DNA of 64,000 nt from Oscillospiraceae bacterium NTUH-002-81 (GCA_032620915.1 CP136052.1:3480001-3544000), one strand, 5' to 3'. Shown: positions 29,020 to 38,255, numbered from the stretch's first letter. Numbers and translations are program-made. Notes: generated from the sequence alone by a model not told the origin.

Positions 29020-30420
29020 ATGGCGACCACACGCATCATTTCCATGCACGTCAGTCACGGCAAGACGATTGCCGACTGCCTGACTGACCGCATCGACTAC
29101 TCCAAGAATCCAGGCAAGACACAGGGCGGTGAGCTGATCTCCGCCTACGAATGCGACCCGAAAACCGCTGATGCGGAGTTTCTGTTCGCCAAGCGGCAGT
29201 ACAAAACCCTCACCGGCAGGGAGCAGCAAAGCGACGTGATCGCCTATCAGGTGCGCCAGTCCTTTAAGCCCGGAGAGATCACGCCGGAGGAAGCAAACCG
29301 TGTGGGCTATGAATTTGCCGAGCGGTTTCTGAAAGGCAGACACGCCTTTTTCGTTGCCACGCACACCGACAAAAAGCACATTCATAATCACATCATCTGG
29401 AACTCCACCACGCTGGACTGCAAGCACAAGTTCCGCGATTTTCTCGGCTCCGGCAGGGCAGTGGCAAGGCTCAGCGACGCCATCTGCACCGAGCATCGGC
29501 TCTCCGTAATCGCCGATCCGAAGCGCGGGAAAAATCACTACGGCAGGTGGTTGGGAAACAAGGCGAAGCCCTCCCACCGGGAACTGCTCTGCGGCATGAT
29601 CGACGCGGCGCTTTTGCAGAAGCCAGACAGCTTTGACACTCTTTTGAAGTTGCTGCGCGATGCTGGTTGCGAGGTCAGGCGGCGCGGGAATACGCTGTCC
29701 CTGCGGCACCCGGACCGCAAGGGCTTTGTCCGTCTTTCCTCCATCGACGGCTATACGGAGGACGAGCTGCGCGCTGTTCTTGCCGGGGAAAAGGAGCATA
29801 CGCCGCGCAAAAAGCGGACGCAGACCACGCGGAAAAAGAACACGCTGCTCATCGACATCGAGGCGAAGCTGCAAGCCGGAAAGGGCGTGGGCTACGAGCG
29901 CTGGGCAAAGGTATTCAACGTCAAGCAGATGGCGCAGACCTACAATTATCTCCGGGAGCATGGACTGCTGGACTATGGGGAGCTGGAGGAAAAAGTCACT
30001 GCCGCCACGGAGCAGTTTCACGCGCTGTCCGCGCAGATCAAGGCGGCGGAGACGCGCATGGCGGAGATCGCCGTGCTGAAAACGCATATCATCAACTACG
30101 CCAAGACCCGCGACGTTTACGCGGGCTACCGCAAGGCGGGCTACTCAAAAAAGTTTCTCGCGGAGCATGAGGGCGACATCCTGCTGCACAAGGCGGCGAA
30201 GAACGCCTTTGACGAGCTGGGCGTGAAAAAGCTCCCCACCGTCAAGAGCTTGCAGGAGGAATATGCCAAGCTGCTTGCCGAAAAAAAGGCGGCGTATGCC
30301 GAATACCGGCGTTCGCGCGATGAGATGCGCGAGCTGCTGCTCCACAAGCAGAACGTGGACAGGATGCTGGGCAAGGATGAGCGCAGCGAGGAAAGAAAAC
30401 AGGAGCATGACCGCCAGTAA
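29020..30420 (+). CDS. Relaxase / mobilization nuclease (MobA-like)
   Basis: The 466-residue protein has the N-terminal relaxase fold with the HIHNHIIWN metal-binding motif (about residue 120) and a downstream basic, coiled-coil C-terminus. It nicks oriT and leads the strand into the recipient. AGAAAGGAGG precedes the start. Its pairing with MobC at 26,137 is inferred; the intervening minus-strand module looks inserted. Confidence 0.92.
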   Translation: MATTRIISMHVSHGKTIADCLTDRIDYSKNPGKTQGGELISAYECDPKTADAEFLFAKRQYKTLTGREQQSDVIAYQVRQSFKPGEITPEEANRVGYEFAERFLKGRHAFFVATHTDKKHIHNHIIWNSTTLDCKHKFRDFLGSGRAVARLSDAICTEHRLSVIADPKRGKNHYGRWLGNKAKPSHRELLCGMIDAALLQKPDSFDTLLKLLRDAGCEVRRRGNTLSLRHPDRKGFVRLSSIDGYTEDELRAVLAGEKEHTPRKKRTQTTRKKNTLLIDIEAKLQAGKGVGYERWAKVFNVKQMAQTYNYLREHGLLDYGELEEKVTAATEQFHALSAQIKAAETRMAEIAVLKTHIINYAKTRDVYAGYRKAGYSKKFLAEHEGDILLHKAAKNAFDELGVKKLPTVKSLQEEYAKLLAEKKAAYAEYRRSRDEMRELLLHKQNVDRMLGKDERSEERKQEHDRQ

Positions 30421-30677
30421 CGGCCATGCTCCCAAGCGTTTCGGAGAAACGCGCAGCCACACTTTATGTGTGTTCAAAGGGTTTCAGGGGCGCTGCCCCT
30501 GACAAGCAGAGGGCGGTTTTCGCAATGGCGGAAACTGCCCGAAAAGCAAAGTGGGTACCTCTTTGCCCTGCTTGCCAAAACTGCGTTTATGAAAAAGCCT
30601 ATTATAAATTGTTGCTACTTGCAAATCCTTTGTTCTGTGGAAATAGAAAAATTTTTGTTATTATCATGTTAAAACTG

Positions 30678-30706
30678 TTGCATTTTCACATATAACATGA
30701 TATAGT
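30678..30706 (+). promoter_or_regulatory. Promoter of the exported-protein operon
   Basis: TTGCAT at 30678-30683, a 17-base spacer and TATAGT at 30701-30706. It is 52 bases before a leader ORF and lies at the boundary where GC falls sharply. The preceding stretch from 30,421 shows no gene. Confidence 0.6.
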
Positions 30707-30757
30707 GATAGTGCAGGAGATTAACTTATTGATTTATTGTGTTTGGAGGTAGATATC

Positions 30758-30862
30758 ATGCGTCGTTTTAATAGTAAACGGTCTGACTCGTGGTACACTG
30801 GGTTTGAACATAGATCTCAATTACGGGGAGGAAACATTAAAAGCCTTGATTTGTGCGCATAA
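30758..30862 (+). CDS. 34-residue leader peptide
   Basis: A short ORF (MRRFNSKRSDSWYTGF start, NIKSLDLCA end) with TTTGGAGGT seven bases before its ATG. Its stop at 30860-30862 lies inside the left arm of the terminator hairpin, so a ribosome finishing here would cover that arm. This geometry fits translation-controlled attenuation of the following operon. Confidence 0.55.
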   Translation: MRRFNSKRSDSWYTGFEHRSQLRGGNIKSLDLCA

Positions 30863-30897
30863 GTCAGCCAATTAACGGTTTGACTTATGCGCTTTTT
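30855..30897 (+). terminator. Attenuator hairpin ahead of exported-protein operon
   Basis: GCGCATAAGTCA (30855-30866) pairs perfectly with TGACTTATGCGC (30881-30892) and is followed by TTTTTATTTT. The leader peptide stop codon sits in the left arm. Confidence 0.75.
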
Positions 30898-30964
30898 ATT
30901 TTCGTATGGAAATTCGTGTGGGAATTATTATTTTTAATAATGATATGTAAAGGAGATGTGTTCA

Positions 30965-31549
30965 ATGCGAAAAAGAATATTAGCAACATTACTTGCGTTT
31001 GTTCTACTGTTCAGTGGTGGTGCTGTAACCGCTTATGCCTATAATGTTGCAGTATCGGGAGGATTGGAGTCTACGCCATATTCGTTGCGTTGGCATAGTT
31101 CTATGACAACTGCTCAAAAAAATGCTATTTCAAGTGCATGTGGTGCATGGACCTCAGCTGGTTATGGAAAACTTGCAGAATTATCAAGCTATTCTCATAC
31201 AAACTCCTATCCGACCGACAATAACTATAATGAAATTTCTTTTACGGGTAGTCTAGAGGATGATGTGTTAGCGCAATGTCATCGGGTTTTTACATCTATT
31301 TTTAGAACAAAAATTAAAACCGCAGATATAGGAATTAGCACATCTCATACTTTCTCTACTGGAACGCCCAGTAGTACCCAGTACGATCTACAGTCTGTTA
31401 TTACGCACGAGGTAGGGCATGCTTTGGGACTAGGACATCCTGACGATACAGAAATAACAGCAGTTATGTATAAGTCTTTTGCTCCCGGTGAAACGAGGAG
31501 GACGTTATCATCTGATGATATTGCTGGCATTGCGGCAATATATGATTAA
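30965..31549 (+). CDS. Secreted matrixin-type metalloprotease
   Basis: The 194-residue protein has a signal peptide (MRKRILATLLAFVLLFSGGAVTAYA) and a compact metzincin domain with the full zinc motif HEVGHALGLGH (about residues 147-157), followed by the Met-turn region AVMYKSF. Such enzymes cleave extracellular proteins. AAAGGAGATGTG precedes the start. It is first in an operon of exported proteins, so may process one of them or a surface target. Confidence 0.88.
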   Translation: MRKRILATLLAFVLLFSGGAVTAYAYNVAVSGGLESTPYSLRWHSSMTTAQKNAISSACGAWTSAGYGKLAELSSYSHTNSYPTDNNYNEISFTGSLEDDVLAQCHRVFTSIFRTKIKTADIGISTSHTFSTGTPSSTQYDLQSVITHEVGHALGLGHPDDTEITAVMYKSFAPGETRRTLSSDDIAGIAAIYD

Positions 31550-31572
31550 TATATGATTAAGGAGGGATGAAA

Positions 31573-32175
31573 ATGAGAACACATAAGCGGCGCTTTGTGC
31601 GTGTGGTTGGCTTTGTCCTTTTGGGGTGTGTGTGTTTTGCTTCGGGTTTTATCTTCACACAAACAAATGTAACTAGAGGAGCGACAACAACCTATTTGTT
31701 GGCGAACTATGATTTGGATAAGATGGTTGAACGCTCTGACCTTATTATCGGTGGCGAGGTTCTGTCTATTTCAGATCCATTTTGGGATGAAAATAACAGT
31801 AGCATTATTAGAAGGGAAGCCACTGTAAATGTAAATGAAGTGTTCGATAGCTCTGATGAAGTTTCAGATACCATCAAAATACTTTTGACTGGAGGCGTAA
31901 TCGGAAATTATGTTCATGATGTTGAGCCTTCTGTTGATTTGAATGTCGGAGATGACATGATCCTGTTTCTTAGAAAAAGCAGCGATGGCGAGCACTATGT
32001 GATATTAAATTCAACGCAAGGTGCCTTGTATGCAAGTCCGATAGCTTATTCAAGCAATGATGTTAATGAAGCTGATATTGTTTATTCAACTGCGGAAAAC
32101 TGGAATTTCTATTTTCATACCGCAACAAAAAGCGAACTTGCGCAAAGTATTGCAACAATAAAAGGAGATAATTAA
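31573..32175 (+). CDS. Membrane-anchored extracellular protein, unknown function
   Basis: The 200-residue protein starts at ATG 31573, six bases after GGAGGG, with a basic N-terminus and one hydrophobic helix (VVGFVLLGCVCFASGFIF), then a predicted beta-rich extracellular domain (LIIGGEVLSISDPFW...VGDDMILFLRKSSDGEHYVI). The pattern recalls small OB- or immunoglobulin-like exported proteins, but no family is recognised. One base separates it from the next gene. Confidence 0.7.
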   Translation: MRTHKRRFVRVVGFVLLGCVCFASGFIFTQTNVTRGATTTYLLANYDLDKMVERSDLIIGGEVLSISDPFWDENNSSIIRREATVNVNEVFDSSDEVSDTIKILLTGGVIGNYVHDVEPSVDLNVGDDMILFLRKSSDGEHYVILNSTQGALYASPIAYSSNDVNEADIVYSTAENWNFYFHTATKSELAQSIATIKGDN

Positions 32176-32176
32176 T

Positions 32177-32759
32177 ATGAAACGATTTTTGGGCGTAGCA
32201 TGTGCATTATTGATTTTGTTTGCAAATGCACCTATGGCTTTTGCGGCATCCTCTTCGCCTGCCGATGCTGTTGATACCGAGAATTTTGATGATGCATTGG
32301 AATATATATCATCGCAAGAGGTTAAGTCCCAAATCTACAATGAAATTGATTTTAATAAAGAGGGGACTCAATCCATTGACGTGGGAAATGGCATTATATT
32401 TAAGTATGTCTATTCTGAGAACGTACAATCTACAGCTAGAGCGTATAGTGTCAAAAGCGCAACTATGTCTGGGCATTTTTTATTTAAAGTCCAACGGGCA
32501 GAAAGTGGCGACATATAGTTTGGCGGCTTCATTCCATTATAATGGTAGCTCTGTTTATGCTTTAGAGAGTGAAGTCCAAGTTTCCTCTAGTGCCATTTCA
32601 GGTTGGTCTGTTACCGAAAGTTTTTCTATTTCATCCGGGTCAGGTTGGACATCAGTCGATGCATCTTACCAACTTTATCATAATGGCAACTATAATAATG
32701 ATACTTTCTTGGATATGTCCTGTGATGCAAATGGAAATATAACAAAAAATTATGAATGA
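32177..32759 (+). CDS. Secreted protein, paralogue of next gene, frameshifted
   Basis: A signal peptide (ACALLILFANAPMAFA) leads into a secreted domain. The six T at 32476-32481 hold one extra T: the first frame stops at 32518, while correction joins it to the frame that ends at 32759 (193 residues). The C-terminal 100 residues align with the next protein through Y-L-x-S/T-G-x-K-V-A-x-Y-S-L-x-A-x-F-x-Y-x-G, so the two are diverged copies. Confidence 0.7.
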
Positions 32760-32784
32760 AATTAGATAGGAGTATTTGAAGATT

Positions 32785-33351
32785 ATGAAAAAAATGCGGA
32801 AGAGTTTTTCTCTTATTGCCGTGCTTGTTTGTGCAGTCTTGTGTACGCAAATAAGCGCTTATGCAGCTGAAGCAGAACCTGACGTATCTGCTATCTCAAA
32901 CGCTGAGATTGTTAGTGTCTCAGAAGAATCTACTACATATATAGTCAACGAAGAAATTGCCGTGATAGAAACGGTTCGCGAAGTGGAGTATGTTCCTGTT
33001 GTTCAGAGAGCATCAACTGCATCGTGGACGTATAAGGATTATACTCGCTCCAAATATTTTTACCTTATTGATACAGGGGAGAAAGTTGCAAATTATTCAT
33101 TGACGGCAACATTTAGGTATGATGGTGCAAGTTTGGCTGAGTGTCGCGGCACACAAACAGATACCGAGTCGCTTAATAGTTCTTGGAAAGTAACGGGTAT
33201 TGCTACGGTTGACAATCCAAGTGATTATCTTGGCGGTGCAGTAGGCAATTTTACACTCTATAAGAAAGGTTTATTGGGGAATTGGTCGGAAAACAATTCT
33301 GATGAGATAAGAATATGGTGTGATCATAAAGGCGTGATTTCGACTAATTAA
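32785..33351 (+). CDS. Secreted protein, paralogue of previous gene
   Basis: The 188-residue protein has a signal peptide (FSLIAVLVCAVLCTQISAYAA), a propeptide-like acidic stretch, and a C-terminal beta-rich domain (KVANYSLTATFRYDGAS...FTLYKKGLLGNWSENNSDEIRIWCDHKG). ATG 32785 is preferred over TTG 32776, which is too close to AGGAG. No named family is recognised. Paralogy with the upstream gene suggests a two-component secreted product. Confidence 0.72.
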   Translation: MKKMRKSFSLIAVLVCAVLCTQISAYAAEAEPDVSAISNAEIVSVSEESTTYIVNEEIAVIETVREVEYVPVVQRASTASWTYKDYTRSKYFYLIDTGEKVANYSLTATFRYDGASLAECRGTQTDTESLNSSWKVTGIATVDNPSDYLGGAVGNFTLYKKGLLGNWSENNSDEIRIWCDHKGVISTN

Positions 33352-33366
33352 GCAACAACAGGGAGC

Positions 33367-33666
33367 ATGGCTATGTTAAATAAACACAAGTGTCTTTTTG
33401 TAAGCATCATATTTTACTGCCTTTCTATATTCATTTTTATGATAGCGCAGCTATCTATTGTAGGTGGAACTTTTATGAGTGGTAGTATTTTTAGTTACAA
33501 TTACTCACTAAGAGTTGCTATGAATTGCTTAGCGATTGCATTTGCCATTCTAGCAGTTGTATTTGGAAAAACTAAAAAAAGGATAACTATAATACGGATC
33601 TTGTTATCTGCTGCTATCATTATTTTTATACTCGTTTTTGGAATGGAGAACAACGCTATTTCATAA
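33367..33666 (+). CDS. Small three-helix membrane protein
   Basis: The 99-residue protein is nearly all membrane helices (about 9-32, 45-64, 70-92) with short basic loops. It ends the exported-protein operon and follows GGGAGC. In secreted-toxin operons such a protein often gives immunity; here that is only a suggestion. Confidence 0.65.
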   Translation: MAMLNKHKCLFVSIIFYCLSIFIFMIAQLSIVGGTFMSGSIFSYNYSLRVAMNCLAIAFAILAVVFGKTKKRITIIRILLSAAIIIFILVFGMENNAIS

Positions 33667-34045
33667 AAATTGAATAACTCGTTTATTTCAAAAGCGCATT
33701 ATAAAATAAGCTAGTTGCCGTTTTTCATAGGTCGCAGTGTTCAAAGTAGTATGATAAGTAAAAAGAGATGGACGCCTAAAAGGCAGCTGTTGATGAAAAA
33801 AATCCCTTTTGGGCACTCCCCTAGTTGTGAGGATAGGAAGCGATATAAACCGCCGCCCTATTTTTATTCGACGGCGTTCCCCAGTGTTTGCTATCAAAAT
33901 TTAGCAAACACAAGGGAACGCCGTCGAGTTTTCTTCCCGGCATTTTCATGCAAAAAGTGCGAAAAACGGTCTGTTTTGAACAAAAGATTTTGGTGCCGTC
34001 AAGAGTTATGCGCAAATTGGTTTGCAGGCTCTGGCTGAATGAGGT
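33667..34045. other. Non-coding tail with 60-base hairpin at 33868-33927
   Basis: TCGACGGCGTTCCC (33868-33881) pairs with GGGAACGCCGTCGA (33914-33927), and an inner TGTTTGCTA pairs with TAGCAAACA. T-rich sequence lies on both outer sides, so a bidirectional terminator is likely. I see no gene in the rest. Confidence 0.6.
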
Positions 34046-34136
34046 CAGCCGGCAATAGAGGCGTCGTCCATGACCGCCTCCAAGTGCTTCATGTTCATGT
34101 ATTTTTTGCAGCCCCACTGGGTGCCCGCCACATGGC
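34046..34136 (-). pseudogene. C-terminal gene fragment, perhaps a transposase
   Basis: The minus strand encodes RHVAGTQWGCKKYMNMK followed by HLEAVMDDASIAG and a stop. It has the look of a conserved protein tail but no start or body; I do not recognise the parent with confidence. It abuts another fragment, marking a recombination scar. Confidence 0.35.
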
Positions 34137-34284
34137 GGATCAATTTATCGAGGTCGCTGACGAGGTGGCCGAAGCCCTCGACGCCAGCAGACGACAGGAG
34201 GCCGCCTATGTGGAGCGGGCTCGGTACAATAAGGCATATTATTCTCTGGACTGTGATGACGGGACCAATATTCCGCCTGCCTGA
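34133..34284 (+). pseudogene. Remnant of sigma-like factor gene
   Basis: The fragment QFIEVADEVAEALDASRR...ARYNKAYYSLDCDDG matches residues about 15-60 of the intact sigma-like protein at 35,250 (AFIEVSDEVAAFLEEDKR...DNRAFYSLDAGDG). Region 4 is missing. It is a partial duplicate or the relic of an earlier element. The following 185 bases hold no gene. Confidence 0.6.
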
Positions 34285-34469
34285 TTGAACACGTCGTCAG
34301 TCAGGACAGCTTCGAAAAAATCAGGGATGCGCACAAACAGGAAAAATAGAATAAAAATTGCCCGTCGTTCCAACTGCGCGGACAAAAGCAGCCAGCGGGT
34401 AAAAAGCGTGTGTCTATGCCCGCTGGCTATTCTATAAGTTAAAGCGGCTATCCGCGTGGATGGCCGCTT

Positions 34470-34796
34470 TTACTCACCGTTTTTCAACTTCTCTGCGCTT
34501 TGGCACAATGCAATATACCGCTCCGCTTCTGCATCACTCTTTCCGGCAAAGAAATCTGCCACAACTTTTGGAATTTCACGCGGTTTTTCATCGTGAAACA
34601 CCACGGCGTCAAGGCTGATTCTCATCTCCTTGGAAATGAGAGCCACGGTTTCAAACTTCGGATTGATTTTGCAGTTTTCAATCTCAATAATCGTGCGCGT
34701 ACACATATTCAGTTTTTCAGCCAGTCCACGCTGTGTTATCTTCTGCTGGATTCGCTTCTCCCGAAGTTTGAGGGCAAAAAGGTCAAGAAAGTTCAT
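34470..34796 (-). CDS. XRE-family regulator
   Basis: The 108-residue protein has an N-terminal HTH (ITQRGLAEKLNMCTRTIIEIEN) and a C-terminal tail of about 40 residues. GGAGAGGTGATTTCTG precedes the start. It is divergent from a short transcribed stretch and the sigma-like gene, so may repress ICE functions, as XRE proteins do in other ICEs. Confidence 0.85.
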   Translation of the reverse strand: MNFLDLFALKLREKRIQQKITQRGLAEKLNMCTRTIIEIENCKINPKFETVALISKEMRISLDAVVFHDEKPREIPKVVADFFAGKSDAEAERYIALCQSAEKLKNGE

Positions 34797-35249
34797 CAGA
34801 AATCACCTCTCCTATATTTTATGGTGAGTTCTAATTCAGCTAAATATACACCTAACTCATGTCAAATGAGCTATACATCATAATTACGAAATATGTGAGG
34901 ATGTCTTATGGGATTGACTGACAAAAGGAGGTATCGCTAATGCGACTATCCACCGTAAAGGAAGTGGATACAGAACATCTCAAAAAGAAGCAGGTGTTGT
35001 AGAGACTTTTGCGAGCTGCACTTATCTATGTGAGTTGCAGCTCGTTTTCTGTACATCACAGATTATCTGCGATATAGCTCCGCCCAATTATGAAATAGAA
35101 TTGCAAGGCACTCGTTCAGGCTTTTATGCCTGTGCGGGTGCCTTTTTGTTTGCACTGTTTTTCTTCTCTGTGGGCTGCCGCTCCCCGCCGCCCTCCGTTT
35201 GGATTCAACCGCAACCACGAACACAAACATCCAAACGGAGGAATACAAC
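34797..35249 (+). other. Intergenic region with micro-ORF and two terminators
   Basis: A 20-codon ORF (34940-35002, MRLSTVKEVDTEHLKKKQVL) follows AAAGGAGG. A hairpin at 35012-35044 (CGAGCTGCA with TGCAGCTCG) precedes TTTT, and a larger one at 35107-35142 (GGCACTCG..CAGGC with GCCTG..CGGGTGCC) precedes TTTTT. The layout could be a short regulated transcript or a gene remnant. Confidence 0.5.
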
Positions 35250-35672
35250 ATGACAACGATCAATCTGCGGGAGCTTTACCCGTGGTACACCGAGGATGCC
35301 TTTATCGAGGTTTCCGATGAAGTAGCTGCGTTTCTCGAAGAAGATAAGCGGCTTCAGATCAACTACGCGCAGTACATCCGCGACAACCGGGCGTTCTACT
35401 CGCTGGACGCAGGCGACGGCATCGAGGCTGAGGCGCTGAATCTGCCGGAGCAGCCGGACGAGGCGCTGGAGCGCATGGAACTGGAGCGGCTGCTGAAAGA
35501 GGGACTGGCGCAGCTCACGCCCGCGCAGCGGCGGCGTGTCCTTGAGTACATCGTTGGCGGACTGTCTCAGTTGCAGATTGCAGCAAGAGAAAACACCACC
35601 CAGCCCGCCGTGCATCATTCCATTCGCAAAGGGCTTTCTCATTTGAGGAAAATTTTGAAAAATTTCGACTAA
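35250..35672 (+). CDS. Sigma-70-like factor of the ICE
   Basis: The 140-residue protein ends in a region-4-like HTH (QLTPAQRRRVLEYIVGGLSQLQIAARENTTQPAVHHSIRKGLSHL). Proteins of this kind precede recombinase genes in Clostridia ICEs and are thought to promote excision gene expression. ACGGAGGA lies before ATG 35250. Low resemblance to sigma region 2 means it may be a regulator rather than a true sigma factor. Confidence 0.82.
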   Translation: MTTINLRELYPWYTEDAFIEVSDEVAAFLEEDKRLQINYAQYIRDNRAFYSLDAGDGIEAEALNLPEQPDEALERMELERLLKEGLAQLTPAQRRRVLEYIVGGLSQLQIAARENTTQPAVHHSIRKGLSHLRKILKNFD

Positions 35673-36257
35673 GGGGGTTATAAAAAGCCCGATTTTTCTT
35701 GAGGTATATGAGAGGGATATTATTCTCGCTCGCCTCTGCTCCTTGACAACCGCATAGACACCGGTATCAGCACAGACCCCGCGCGGCTGAAAGGCCAAGC
35801 GACAAAAGGCGCGCCGCCATGACGACAGACCTCCCATCCTTCGGGACGGGCGGCTGTCCGAGCGATCTACGCAGCCTTTGACCCGATGCGTGGCAGCATC
35901 GGGCGCGATGACAGCGCGGGCGATACGCAACCCCAGCTACGGCCTCCCACTGACTTGAGGGGGATTCCTGCGGCGTTCGTGAGCCTTACAAGCCACGGCG
36001 CTGGCGGGAATGGGACAGCCTTGCCAAAGGCGGCTGATACCGGTCCCAGAGGCGATACATGCCTCGCGCCGGGGGCTGTGACAAATACGGCGGAACAAAA
36101 CTACATGACACAACATACGCAGACAGCCGCGCCGGTGCAGTATCATGCAACATGACAGCAATCCCTCCGGCGCGGCTGCTCTGCCGGAACGAATACGAAC
36201 AAGCCCCGCTGTCATATCGTGGCAGCGGGACTAAATTGATAAATCGGAGGTGCGTTT
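35673..36257 (+). other. 585-base GC-rich structured leader before tnpW
   Basis: No gene is convincing here. Clear inverted repeats are CCCGATGC/GCATCGGG (35882-35903), AGCCGCGCCGG/CCGGCGCGGCT (36125-36177) and CCCGCTGTCA/TGGCAGCGGG (36205-36229), the last 19 bases before the GGAGG of tnpW. It may be a structured RNA leader or hold recombination sites. Confidence 0.5.
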
Positions 36258-36452
36258 ATGCAGAAGCAAGCCATCCCCAAAGAGCCGGTCGCCTCTTATA
36301 AGGAGGTCAGGATCGGCAAGACCCTCTATCGCGTGACAAGCGTGTTTTCCGGCGAAAAGGACCTTGGCAGGACGCTGGAGCAGCTTGCGGTGCGCCGCGC
36401 CATGACGGAGCTGGACGCTCCCGCGGCCGCGCAGCCTTGTCACGCATCGTAA
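36258..36452 (+). CDS. tnpW: TnpW family transposon protein
   Basis: A 64-residue protein with the TnpW core VRIGKTLYRVTSVFSGEKDLGRTLEQL. TCGGAGGTGCG precedes it. TnpW proteins lie upstream of TnpX-like recombinases; their role is not known. Confidence 0.8.
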   Translation: MQKQAIPKEPVASYKEVRIGKTLYRVTSVFSGEKDLGRTLEQLAVRRAMTELDAPAAAQPCHAS

Positions 36453-36590
36453 CAGACAATCAGCCTCCCTGCGGCGGCATCCTTGCGCGAAAATGGTATC
36501 CCCGGTATCATATTCTTGCAGGGAAAACCTGCGAGAGCCATCACGCCGCACGGATGTATGAATCGCAGAGAATCGGGAGGTAAAATACAG

Positions 36591-38255
36591 ATGATCGAAA
36601 AGACATACAACGTAGGCATCTATTGCAGGCTCAGCAACGACGATGAGCGCGATGGGGAGTCCATATCCATCGAAAATCAAAAGCTCCTGCTGCAAAGCTA
36701 TGTGCGTCAGCGGGGCTGGAACGAGATCGCGGTGTACTGCGACGACGGGTACTCAGGTACGAATTTCGACCGTCCCGGCGTCAAACGCCTCATCGAAGAT
36801 GCAAAAGCCAAGAAAATCAACCTCATTCTGGTCAAGGACCTATCACGCTTTGGGCGTAACTACATCGAGTTCGGACAGTACACGGACTACCTGTTTCCCT
36901 CGCTGGGCTGCCGTTTTATCGCGCTGAACAACGGCATCGACACCATGAGTGACAACGGTAGCACCGACGTTATGTGCTTTTTGAACTTATTTAACGAGTT
37001 TTACAGCCGGGACACCTCCAAGAAGGTCAAGGCGGTCAAAAGAGCCTGCGCGGAAAGCGGCAAGTTCATGGGAACCTACCCCGCCTACGGCTACAAGCGC
37101 GACCCGGAGGATAAGCACCATCTTATCATCGACGAGGAAACCGCCCCTACCGTGCGCCGCATCTTCGCCATGCGCGCCGCCGGCACAGGCTTCCGCGCCA
37201 TCGCCGTCACGCTCAACGAGGAGGGCGTTCTGCCGCCCGGTGCGCTCTACTATCAGCGCAAGGGGCGCAGCGACCCGCGCAACGTCAACCACAAGTGGGC
37301 GGAAACCACCGTCAAAGCCCTCATCCGCAGCGAGGTCTACATCGGGAACATGGTGCAGGGCAAAACCGGCACTCTGTCCTATAAGTCCCGCAAGCTCATC
37401 AACAAGCCGGAAGAGGAATGGATACGGGTGGAGGGAACCCACGAGCCCATCATCTCCCGCGAGATATGGGATACCGTGGTCAGCATCGACAAAAAGAAGG
37501 TGCGCAAGACGCCGCCCACAGACGGCATCCGCAGTATCTTCACCGGTCTTGTCTACTGCGCAGACTGCGGCTTCAAGATGCGCAACCACATCGAGCGCTT
37601 CACCTATAAGGACGGAACGCCGGGGCGGTACAGCTCCTTTATCTGCGGCAACTATGCCAGAAGCGGCAAAAGCGCCTGCACCATCCACTCCATCTATGAG
37701 AATGTGCTGGAGGAGCTGGTGCTGACGGACATCCGGGAAAAGGCGCGCTTCGTCGAGTGCGACGGCGAGCGCCTTGCCGAGCAGATCAGCCGTATGAAGG
37801 AAAAGGAAAGCCGCAGCCGCGTCATCTCCTATGAGCAGGAGCTGAAAGCGGCAGCGGCGCGTATGACGGAGCTGGAACGGCTGATGCAGAATCTCTATGA
37901 GGACAAATGCACCGGCACCATCCCCCAGACGGTCTTTCAGACGCTCATGCGGAAATACGAAACCGAACGGGCGGAAAAAGCCGCCGCCATCCCGGAGCTG
38001 GAGCAGAAGGTCAGGGCGCAGCTTGAGAACCGGCAGGACGCAAACCGCTGGATGGAGGTCATCCGCCGCTACACCGAGATCACGGCGCTGGACGAAAGCA
38101 TCCTCTTTGAGCTGGTGGACCGCATCGAGGTGGGCGAGGCGCGGAAGGTCAACGGACAGCGCATCTGCGACGTCAAGGTGGTCTACCGCTACGTCGGCAG
38201 CGTGGACGACGCGCTGGCACAGGAGAGGCAGGAAGCGTATGAAAAAGCTATATAA
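36591..38255 (+). CDS. Large serine recombinase (TnpX-like), first of three
   Basis: The 554-residue protein has the resolvase N-terminal domain with catalytic Ser in YCRLSNDD (residue 15), a recombinase domain, a zinc ribbon (CADCG...C..) and a coiled-coil/DUF4368 tail. GGGAGGT precedes ATG 36591. It should integrate and excise the element. The last 17 bases overlap the next recombinase gene. Confidence 0.93.
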   Translation: MIEKTYNVGIYCRLSNDDERDGESISIENQKLLLQSYVRQRGWNEIAVYCDDGYSGTNFDRPGVKRLIEDAKAKKINLILVKDLSRFGRNYIEFGQYTDYLFPSLGCRFIALNNGIDTMSDNGSTDVMCFLNLFNEFYSRDTSKKVKAVKRACAESGKFMGTYPAYGYKRDPEDKHHLIIDEETAPTVRRIFAMRAAGTGFRAIAVTLNEEGVLPPGALYYQRKGRSDPRNVNHKWAETTVKALIRSEVYIGNMVQGKTGTLSYKSRKLINKPEEEWIRVEGTHEPIISREIWDTVVSIDKKKVRKTPPTDGIRSIFTGLVYCADCGFKMRNHIERFTYKDGTPGRYSSFICGNYARSGKSACTIHSIYENVLEELVLTDIREKARFVECDGERLAEQISRMKEKESRSRVISYEQELKAAAARMTELERLMQNLYEDKCTGTIPQTVFQTLMRKYETERAEKAAAIPELEQKVRAQLENRQDANRWMEVIRRYTEITALDESILFELVDRIEVGEARKVNGQRICDVKVVYRYVGSVDDALAQERQEAYEKAI

